DNA of 64,000 bases from Rhodococcus sp. P-2 (GTDB taxonomy: Bacteria > Actinomycetota > Actinomycetes > Mycobacteriales > Mycobacteriaceae), in NCBI RefSeq assembly GCF_016598535.1, contig NZ_CP066779.1, positions 1,674,001 through 1,738,000 on the forward strand. Reading direction: 5' to 3'. The translations under genes were made by a program, and so were the position numbers. The notes beneath the pieces were generated by a model. It was not told the DNA's origin and made no database searches. It saw only the letters and a program-made list of their open reading frames with translations. Numbering within the stretch: position 1 is the first letter of the stretch; the number at the start of each line of letters is the position of its first letter. Positions 57,949 through 64,000 of this stretch are shown here, in pieces.

Positions 57949-59586
57949 CTAGTGGCTGACAGCCTTTTCGACGCCGACGCCGGTGAGGGAGCGAACTTCC
58001 ATCTCCGCCTGCTTTGCCGGATCTTCGATCTTGTTGCGTCCGATGTACGTACCGACGATGCCGAGGACGAATGCCAGCGGGATCGAGACGATGCCGGGGT
58101 TCGAGAGCGGGAACCAGGCGAAGTCGGAGTTCGGGAACATCGACGACGGCTTACCCGACACAGCCGGGGAGAACACGATCAGCGTCAAGCAGCTGATCAA
58201 TCCGCCGTAGATGCTGAAGAGCGCTCCGGTGGTGTTGAACTTCTTCCAGAACAGCGAGTACAGCAGGGTGGGCAGGTTCGCCGAGGCCGCCACGGCGAAG
58301 GCGAGAGCCACCAGGAAGGCGATGTTCTGTCCCATCGCCATGATGCCGAGAACGATGGAGACGAGTCCGATGACCACGACGGTGATTCGAGAAACTCGCA
58401 CCTGCTGCTCCTCGGTTGCGTTGCCGCGCTTGATGACACTGGCGTAGATGTCGTGAGCGAATGACGCCGAAGCAGTGATCGCGAGGCCGGCCACGACGGC
58501 GAGGATGGTCGCGAACGCCACCGCCGAGATGATGCCCAGGAAGATGGTGCCACCGAGTTCGAAGGCGAGCAGCGGGGCCGCCGCGTTCTCCTTACCTGGT
58601 GCTGCCAAGATCTTGTCCGGTCCGACCATGCTGGCCGCGCCGTAGCCGAGAACCAGCGTGAACAGGTAGAAGGCACCGATCAGCGCGATCGCCCAGGTCA
58701 CCGAGCGGCGAGCTTCCTTGGCGGTGGGTACCGTGTAGAAGCGCATCAGCACGTGTGGCAGGCCGGCGGTGCCGAGCACCAAAGCGATTCCGAGAGAGAT
58801 GAAGTCGAGCTTGGTCATGCCGGAGAGTCCGTACTTCGCACCCGGCCCGAGGATGTCGCGTCCCTGCACACCCTTGGTGGTGGAACTGTTGACCATGTCC
58901 TGCGCATTGGCCAGCAACTGGGAGAAGTTGCCGCGTACTGCCCACAGAACGAGCACGAACATGATTCCGGCTCCGGCAACCAGCAGAACCGCCTTGACCA
59001 TCTGCACGTAGGTGGTGCCCTTCATGCCGCCGACCAAGACGTACACGATCATCAGCACACCCACGATCGCGACCACGATCGACTGTCCCACCTTGCCGTC
59101 GATATTGAGCAGCAACGCGACCAGCCCGCCGGCGCCGGCCATCTGAGCGAGAAGATAGAAGAGGGAAACGGCGAGCGTGGACAGGGCTGCCGCCATGCGC
59201 ACCGGACGCTGCTTGAGCCTGAAGCTCAGCACGTCGGCCATCGTGAATCTGCCTGTGTTCCTGAGCAATTCGGCCACCAGAAGCAGCGCAACCAACCAGG
59301 CGACAAGGAATCCGATGGAGTACAGGAAACCGTCGTAGCCGTACACGGCGATCGCACCTGCGATACCGAGGAACGATGCCGCCGAGAGGTAGTCGCCGGC
59401 GATGGCGAACCCGTTCTGCGGGCCGGTGAACTGCCCACCGCCGGTGTAGAAGTCGGACGCCTTCTTGGTGGTCCGGCTGGCGCGGATGACCAGCGTCATG
59501 GTCACGACGACAAACGCGAGGAAGATCGCGATGTTGAAGGCGGGGTTTCCTACGTCCGTTCCGGACGCGGCGAGTGTGGTGATCAC
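57949..59586 (-). CDS. actP: Cation/acetate symporter ActP, SSS family
   Basis: A 545-residue sodium/solute symporter with about 13 membrane segments. Typical ActP parts are DFYTGGGQFTGPQNGFAIAGDYLSAASFLGIAGAIA, GGMKGTTYVQMVKAVLL and LGTAGLPHVLMRFYTVPTAKEARRSV. It imports acetate and similar short acids (propionate, glycolate). The GTG start overlaps the DUF485 stop (GTGA), the usual YjcH-ActP pairing. Confidence 0.9.
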   Translation of the reverse strand: MITTLAASGTDVGNPAFNIAIFLAFVVVTMTLVIRASRTTKKASDFYTGGGQFTGPQNGFAIAGDYLSAASFLGIAGAIAVYGYDGFLYSIGFLVAWLVALLLVAELLRNTGRFTMADVLSFRLKQRPVRMAAALSTLAVSLFYLLAQMAGAGGLVALLLNIDGKVGQSIVVAIVGVLMIVYVLVGGMKGTTYVQMVKAVLLVAGAGIMFVLVLWAVRGNFSQLLANAQDMVNSSTTKGVQGRDILGPGAKYGLSGMTKLDFISLGIALVLGTAGLPHVLMRFYTVPTAKEARRSVTWAIALIGAFYLFTLVLGYGAASMVGPDKILAAPGKENAAAPLLAFELGGTIFLGIISAVAFATILAVVAGLAITASASFAHDIYASVIKRGNATEEQQVRVSRITVVVIGLVSIVLGIMAMGQNIAFLVALAFAVAASANLPTLLYSLFWKKFNTTGALFSIYGGLISCLTLIVFSPAVSGKPSSMFPNSDFAWFPLSNPGIVSIPLAFVLGIVGTYIGRNKIEDPAKQAEMEVRSLTGVGVEKAVSH

Positions 59587-59945
59587 TGTGCGGGACCTTC
59601 CAGTTCTTCACGGATGGCAGCGGAGCGGGGATCGAGCTCACGCCCGGCGAACTTCACGTACCACGCGGTGATGGCGAAGGTCGTGACGAATTGCCCGAGG
59701 CCGAGGATGATGCCGAGATTGATGTTGCCGAGGACCTTGGTGGCCATGAAGTCGTGGGCATAGGTAGCCAGGACGACGTACACCGCATACCAGAGCAGGA
59801 AGAATGCAGTGATGGGGAAAACGAACTTGCGCAGACGCGTTCGGAGTTCCTGGAATTCGGGACTCGCTTGCATGTCTATGAATGCCTGGGCATCCGGGGT
59901 GCGTCGCTCTTGCGGCGACCCCTCACTGATTTCTGCTGTGGACAC
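59583..59945 (-). CDS. DUF485 (YjcH-like) membrane protein
   Basis: A 120-residue protein with two membrane helices in the DUF485 domain (SPEFQELRTRLRKFVFPITAFFLLWYAVYVVLATYAHDFM; NLGIILGLGQFVTTFAITAWYVKFA). It is the usual small partner of ActP. The GTG at 59945 has a GAGGAG site; a longer frame to 60008 is possible. Overlaps actP by 4 nt. Confidence 0.88.
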   Translation of the reverse strand: MSTAEISEGSPQERRTPDAQAFIDMQASPEFQELRTRLRKFVFPITAFFLLWYAVYVVLATYAHDFMATKVLGNINLGIILGLGQFVTTFAITAWYVKFAGRELDPRSAAIREELEGPAQ

Positions 59946-60117
59946 TGCCGGCTCCTCGCCTCGCGTGTGAAGTGAACTACGCACAGACGTTAGTGAGATC
60001 GGAGTCACATGAAGATGCTGTGGTGCCAGTCACACGCTGAGCAGTCGCGCGCTGCGCCGAACGGTCAGGCAGGCGCGACCAACGGCAGAGACTTCGGGCG
60101 ACTTCAGGCGGTGACTG

Positions 60118-61869
60118 TCAGGGTTGGCGGAGATCGTCTTCGCGATCGGAGCCCATTCCGAGCCGTTCCGGGGCGTGCATCCGCGTGAAGATTCGCGCAA
60201 TATCTGCCGGTACCTGCTTCGACGACGCCTTGCTGACGACGATCATCGTGAGGAACGCCAGCGGCACGCTCACCGCGGCCGGGAACGCGAAAATGGCTGC
60301 CGGCCAGCCACCGAGGACGCTCTCCGACAAGCCCCCCAGGACCGCGACAGTCGCAGCGGTTCCCGCGACGAATCCGCCTACCACCATCCCCGCCCCAGCA
60401 CCGACAGCAGTCAGACCGCGCCACCAGATGCCCAACACGAGCAGTGGACAGAGCGTCGACGCGGCAACCGCGAACACCAACCCGACGGTTCGCGAGAGGT
60501 CGACCGACACCACCGCCAGCGACAGTACGAGCGGGACGACACCGGCCAGGAGTGCGGCAATGCGGAAGTCTCGGACTCGCCCGCGGAGAACATCGGTACT
60601 GACGACACCCGCGATGCTCACGAGCAATCCGGACGACGTCGACAGGAAGGCCGCAATGGCACCGGACGCCACGAGCGCTGCCAGCAACTGTCCGCCCCAC
60701 CCCGAGAACACCGAGCCCGGCAACAGCAGCACCGCGGCGTCGGAGGTGCCCGTGATCAGAAGTTGCGGAACGTAGAGGCGAGCGAAGACACCGAGGAGTG
60801 TCGGGAACAGGTAGAAGACGCTGACCAGAGCGACAACGGCGAGCGATGTCAGACGGGCGGCCCGTCCGTCGGGGTTGGTGTAGAACCGGACGAGGACGTG
60901 CGGCAGGCCGAGCGTTCCGAGGAAGGTGGCGAGCATCAGCGAGTACACCTGATACATCGGATGGGGCCCGCCGAACCCCCAACCCGGAGTGATCCAGTCC
61001 GAGTTCTGCGCAGGCGCTCCGGCGACGACGGGGACCGCCGCTCCCGCGTCGAGAACCATCGACATGCCTTCACCGAGGGTGTGCTCCCCCGGACCCAGCG
61101 TGACGGTACCTTCAACTGCTTGCCCGTCGACTGTGCCGCCGCTGACCGTCACCGGCTCGGACACCTGGACGACGACGTCGGTTGTGATGTCGACGGTCGT
61201 CGCAGTGGTGACCGTCGGCGGCATCGACGCGCCGACGTCGTGGTGATCGCCGAAGAAATAGAAGGTCAGTGCCACAGCGGGAATCGCGACGGCAGTCAGT
61301 TTCAGCCAGTACTGGAAGGCCTGGACGAAGGTGATCGAGCGCATCCCACCGCCGACGACGTTGGCGATGACGATGACTCCGACCGCAACGCCCCCGATCC
61401 AGCTGGGAACACCGAGCAGGATGTTGAGCGTCAGCCCCGCGCCTTGGAACTGCGGAATCAGATACAGGATGCACACCATCGCGACCACGAGCATCGCGAG
61501 CTTGCGCAATCGCGGTGAGCCGAGACGGAATTCGGCGAAATCGGGGACGGTGTAAGCGCCGGAACGTCGAAGCGGCGCCGCGACGAAAAGCAACAGTGCG
61601 AGGTATCCGGCGGTGAATCCGATGGGATACCAGAGAGCGTCTGCCCCGTATTTCGCGACCAGTCCGGCGACACCGAGAAACGAAGCAGCAGAGAGATACT
61701 CGCCGGAGATGGCCGTCGCATTCCACCGCGCGCTGACGGTTCTGGACGCGACGAGAAAGTCGGAGGTGGTACGAGCCAGCCGAACTCCGTAGATACCGAT
61801 CGCCACTGTCGCCACAGCCGCCGCCACGATGCCGAGCACCGTCAACACCGGGATTGGTTGTCCGCCCAC
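60118..61869 (-). CDS. Sodium/solute symporter with external insert, SSS family
   Basis: A 583-residue paralogue of the neighbouring ActP. Shared parts are ISGEYLSAASFLGVAGLVA, GGGMRSITFVQAFQYWLKL and LGTLGLPHVLVRFYTNPDGRAAR. Between two membrane segments (about 212-300) it has a Thr/Val-rich insert (TVTTATTVDITTDVVVQVSEPV) predicted to lie outside. The substrate is likely a carboxylate. The GTG start is 10 nt after the small membrane gene. It is the last gene of the LytS-LytTR operon. Confidence 0.87.
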   Translation of the reverse strand: MGGQPIPVLTVLGIVAAAVATVAIGIYGVRLARTTSDFLVASRTVSARWNATAISGEYLSAASFLGVAGLVAKYGADALWYPIGFTAGYLALLLFVAAPLRRSGAYTVPDFAEFRLGSPRLRKLAMLVVAMVCILYLIPQFQGAGLTLNILLGVPSWIGGVAVGVIVIANVVGGGMRSITFVQAFQYWLKLTAVAIPAVALTFYFFGDHHDVGASMPPTVTTATTVDITTDVVVQVSEPVTVSGGTVDGQAVEGTVTLGPGEHTLGEGMSMVLDAGAAVPVVAGAPAQNSDWITPGWGFGGPHPMYQVYSLMLATFLGTLGLPHVLVRFYTNPDGRAARLTSLAVVALVSVFYLFPTLLGVFARLYVPQLLITGTSDAAVLLLPGSVFSGWGGQLLAALVASGAIAAFLSTSSGLLVSIAGVVSTDVLRGRVRDFRIAALLAGVVPLVLSLAVVSVDLSRTVGLVFAVAASTLCPLLVLGIWWRGLTAVGAGAGMVVGGFVAGTAATVAVLGGLSESVLGGWPAAIFAFPAAVSVPLAFLTMIVVSKASSKQVPADIARIFTRMHAPERLGMGSDREDDLRQP

Positions 61870-61879
61870 AGCGCCGCGC

Positions 61880-62251
61880 TCAGTCGTCCACGATGTCGGT
61901 GAAGTCCTGCTCGTTTCGTTCCGCCCGACGCACGAACACCCAGCCGGTGATCAGCAGCAAGGGATACACGGCGCCGCCCATCACGAGCCACGGCAAGCGG
62001 ATGCCCAGCACTGCGACCTCCGACAGAGTCGGGAAGAGATGGGTCAGAAGCGGCACCGCACACAGGAGTCCGGCTGCGACGACGGCAAGGCGGATCGCCA
62101 GTCCCAACTGCGCGCGAACGAGACCGCGAATCATGGCGTCACCGACTTCGGTCTGTTCCTGCACCTCCACCCGGGTACGCACGATCCGAGCGCCACTGCG
62201 TTGCGCCAACACAACGCGCTCACGCTGCGGGGGGTCGGACTGCGACGTCAC
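61880..62251 (-). CDS. Small two-helix membrane protein beside SSS symporter
   Basis: A 123-residue protein with two membrane helices (about 52-74 and 84-106: LAIRLAVVAAGLLCAVPLLTHLF; LPWLVMGGAVYPLLLITGWVFV). Its position mirrors DUF485 proteins before SSS symporters, and it is probably a functional equivalent. The GTG at 62251 overlaps the regulator stop (GTGA). Confidence 0.78.
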   Translation of the reverse strand: MTSQSDPPQRERVVLAQRSGARIVRTRVEVQEQTEVGDAMIRGLVRAQLGLAIRLAVVAAGLLCAVPLLTHLFPTLSEVAVLGIRLPWLVMGGAVYPLLLITGWVFVRRAERNEQDFTDIVDD

Positions 62252-63039
62252 CGCGACAACCAACTCTGTTTGGGCGCACGAACCAGTCGATCCTTGAGTT
62301 CACGCGTGTGTCTGCGGCTGACCGGAAGCTCGACGGGCGGCTTGTCGCCGTGCGGGCGCAGACAGACCACCAACCCGCTTCCAACCGTGCGGATACCGGT
62401 GACCAGGGCCAGAGACACCAGATATGAACGATGCACGCGCAGGAACCCCGCGTCGGCCCAGCGTGATTCGAGCGTCGAGATCGGGATGCGCACCAGGTGT
62501 GACTTCCCGGCGGTGTGCAGACGCGCGTAGTCCCCGTCGGCTTCCACCCACTCCACCGAGGAACGCTGAACGAGCGTCGTGACGCCGCCCAGTTCCACCG
62601 GGATCACCTCGTCGGTCGACGCAGTTTCGGGCTTGCTCTCACTCTTGGTTCGCCCGGCCAACCCCACGATCCGTTGAACGGCCTGAGCGAGGCGCTCCTC
62701 TCGGAGCGGTTTGAGCAGATAATCGACGGCACCGAGATCGAAAGCCGCAACCGCTCGATCGTCGTGCGCCGTCACGAACACCACGGGTGGTGGAGTCGCG
62801 AAGTTGGAGAGAATGCCGGCCAGTTCGAGACCGTCGAGGCCTGGCATGTTGATGTCGAGAAATACCGCGTCGATGCTTCCACCGCGCAGGATTCTCAGCG
62901 CGGTCGTCGCATCCGACGCCGTGTGAACGTGCGCGACCGCGCCCTCTGCGCGCAGCAAGAATGCCAGCTCGTCGAGGGCTGGTTTCTCGTCGTCGACGGC
63001 CAGGACGGTCAGCTGGGCATCAGTGTCAGTCTCGTTCAC
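62248..63039 (-). CDS. LytTR-family response regulator
   Basis: A 263-residue regulator: receiver (D16/D17, phospho-acceptor D62 in VFLDINMPGLDG, K near KPLREERL), then a LytTR DNA-binding domain (about 155-255: DGDYARLHTAGKSHLVRIPISTLESRWADAGFLRVHRSYLVSL). It resembles BtsR/YehT and AlgR-type regulators. The GTG at 63039 is preferred; an ATG at 63078 is possible. It lies between its kinase and a symporter operon that it probably controls. Confidence 0.9.
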   Translation of the reverse strand: MNETDTDAQLTVLAVDDEKPALDELAFLLRAEGAVAHVHTASDATTALRILRGGSIDAVFLDINMPGLDGLELAGILSNFATPPPVVFVTAHDDRAVAAFDLGAVDYLLKPLREERLAQAVQRIVGLAGRTKSESKPETASTDEVIPVELGGVTTLVQRSSVEWVEADGDYARLHTAGKSHLVRIPISTLESRWADAGFLRVHRSYLVSLALVTGIRTVGSGLVVCLRPHGDKPPVELPVSRRHTRELKDRLVRAPKQSWLSR

Positions 63040-63090
63040 AACAGGTCCATGTTCCCACGACCGTTTCGGCCTGATCATCGAAGGCGAGAA

Positions 63091-64000
63091 TCAGACGTGA
63101 ATCCCCTGCTTGAACTTGGGAACACGCATACTGACCTTCGTTCCGGCGCCCGGCGCTGTCTCCACCACGAGTCCGTAGTCGTTTCCGAATGCGGCACGAA
63201 GCCTGTCGTCGACGTTGGCCAAACCGACGTGAGCGGCTTCCCGAGCACTGGGCCGTCCCGACCCCGACTCGATGGCGTCGAGCGAACCGGACCGCAGCAG
63301 TTCGGGATCCATCCCCACACCGTCGTCTTCGACGCTGATGATGCAGTCCGGTCCCTCGTCCGCGGCAACGATGCTGACCGTGCCGCCCTCCGGCTTACTC
63401 GAAATGCCGTGACGAACCGCGTTCTCGACCAGAGGCTGGAGCGCCAGGAAGGGAAGGACCACGTTGAGCACTTCGGGTGCGACTTGAAGTCGGACGTTCA
63501 GAGCGTCCCCGAAGCGCGCGCGTTCGAGAGTCAGATACCGATCGATGTTGCGTAGCTCGTCGGCGAGCAGAGTGAACTCACCCGCAGATCGAAACGAGTA
63601 CCGGGTGAAGTCCGCGAACTCGAGAATCAGTTCCCTGGCCCGCGCCGGGTCGGTCCGTACGAAAGACGCGACGGTGTTGAGGGCGTTGTAGATGAAGTGG
63701 GGACTGATCTGAGCGCGCAGAGCCCGCACTTCCGCTCGATCCAGCAGGGCCCGGGACGCGTCGAGGTCGGCGAGTTCGATCTGACTGCAGGCGTACCGGG
63801 CGACCTCGGTGACAGCTCCGAGCATTCCCGGCCACGGGTCCTCGCTGGTGACGATTCCCATCACCCCGACGACGCCGATGTCCTCGATCAGCAGTGGTTG
63901 AGCGATCAGCGCGCGCACGCTGTGATCGCTCGACCCGCGTACCAAGTCCGCTTGGGAGACGAGCACCCGGCGCTCACCTTCGATCGCGCGAATGGCGGCG
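63091..64000 (-). CDS. LytS-type sensor histidine kinase (5' truncated)
   Basis: At least 303 residues; the frame is open through the window end. A GAF-like sensor part (to about nt 63780) is followed by the LytS His_kinase domain with QISPHFIYNALNTVASFVRTDPARARELILEFADFTRYSFR and a HATPase (LVENAVRHGIS, DDGVGMD, HVGLANVDDRLRAAFG). It should phosphorylate the LytTR regulator encoded 51 nt downstream (12 nt if the longer regulator start is used). Membrane segments, if any, are outside the window. Confidence 0.9.
   Translation of the reverse strand, partial: AAIRAIEGERRVLVSQADLVRGSSDHSVRALIAQPLLIEDIGVVGVMGIVTSEDPWPGMLGAVTEVARYACSQIELADLDASRALLDRAEVRALRAQISPHFIYNALNTVASFVRTDPARARELILEFADFTRYSFRSAGEFTLLADELRNIDRYLTLERARFGDALNVRLQVAPEVLNVVLPFLALQPLVENAVRHGISSKPEGGTVSIVAADEGPDCIISVEDDGVGMDPELLRSGSLDAIESGSGRPSAREAAHVGLANVDDRLRAAFGNDYGLVVETAPGAGTKVSMRVPKFKQGIHV

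Noticed and set aside
1..64000. Insertion sequences, prophage or CRISPR arrays
   Set aside because: No transposase, integrase, phage or cas-like protein and no regularly spaced repeats were seen.

Overview
The window is high-GC actinobacterial chromosome, most likely Rhodococcus of the R. erythropolis/qingshengii type. The evidence is the GC-rich codon use, two WhiB proteins, F420-type LLM oxidoreductases, a DosS/DosR-like heme-sensor system, a mycobacterial-order LigD and several leaderless promoters. The genus is inferred from gene content; no rRNA or marker gene is present. I see no insertion sequence, prophage, CRISPR array or replication origin. One tRNA gene, tRNA-Arg(CCU), lies at 37.2 kb. 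Genes are dense, often overlap by 4 nt in operons, and are separated by long perfect hairpins.

Left part (0-14 kb): a DosS-like kinase (5'-truncated) and a DosR-like regulator converge. Next come two tandem universal stress proteins around an F420-type oxidoreductase, with a near-consensus DosR box upstream of the second USP and a half-site upstream of the first. A GCS2 ligase, a secreted M23 peptidase, CycA, a HAD hydrolase, a xylulokinase, a WhiB3-like protein, a DUF3263-like protein and a ROK regulator follow.

Central part (14-34.5 kb): a large catabolic island made of divergent and convergent operons. One operon runs leftward: LivGFHMK-type uptake system, acyl-CoA synthetase, limonene-epoxide-hydrolase-like protein, LLM oxidoreductase. 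It diverges from SnoaL-like protein, SDR, DapB/AmDH-like dehydrogenase and a second acyl-CoA synthetase. A thiolase, carotenoid oxygenase and VOC operon then diverges from a second thiolase, SDR, DUF1295 reductase-like protein and TesB thioesterase. The two divergent promoter regions share a long sequence motif, so the blocks are probably one regulon. A tandem HxlR regulator with zinc-knuckle tails sits at the right edge. The parts look like import, CoA activation, oxidative cleavage and beta-oxidation of an unidentified, possibly isoprenoid- or stilbene-like carboxylic acid.

Sulfur part (35.5-42.5 kb): a DszA/NtaA-type flavin monooxygenase, a formylglycine-generating enzyme, a TauD/AtsK-type dioxygenase, a TetR regulator and a large Cys-type arylsulfatase. 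The TetR and sulfatase genes diverge, each with a TAAG-N7-CTTA dyad, and a 50-nt hairpin lies between them. This looks like sulfate-ester and sulfonate scavenging.

Right part (42.5-64 kb): a DUF4153-like membrane protein, an OmpR-type two-component system with an 11-bp tandem-repeat operator, an NlpC/P60 protein, a serine hydrolase, an EreB-like esterase with a divergent double-HTH MerR, a TetR/MFS efflux pair with paired operators, LigD, a second WhiB, a solitary solute-binding lipoprotein, a VWA lipoprotein-like protein, an Rv0910-like SRPBCC protein, a DUF485/ActP acetate symporter pair, and a LytS/LytTR two-component system in one operon with a second sodium/solute symporter.
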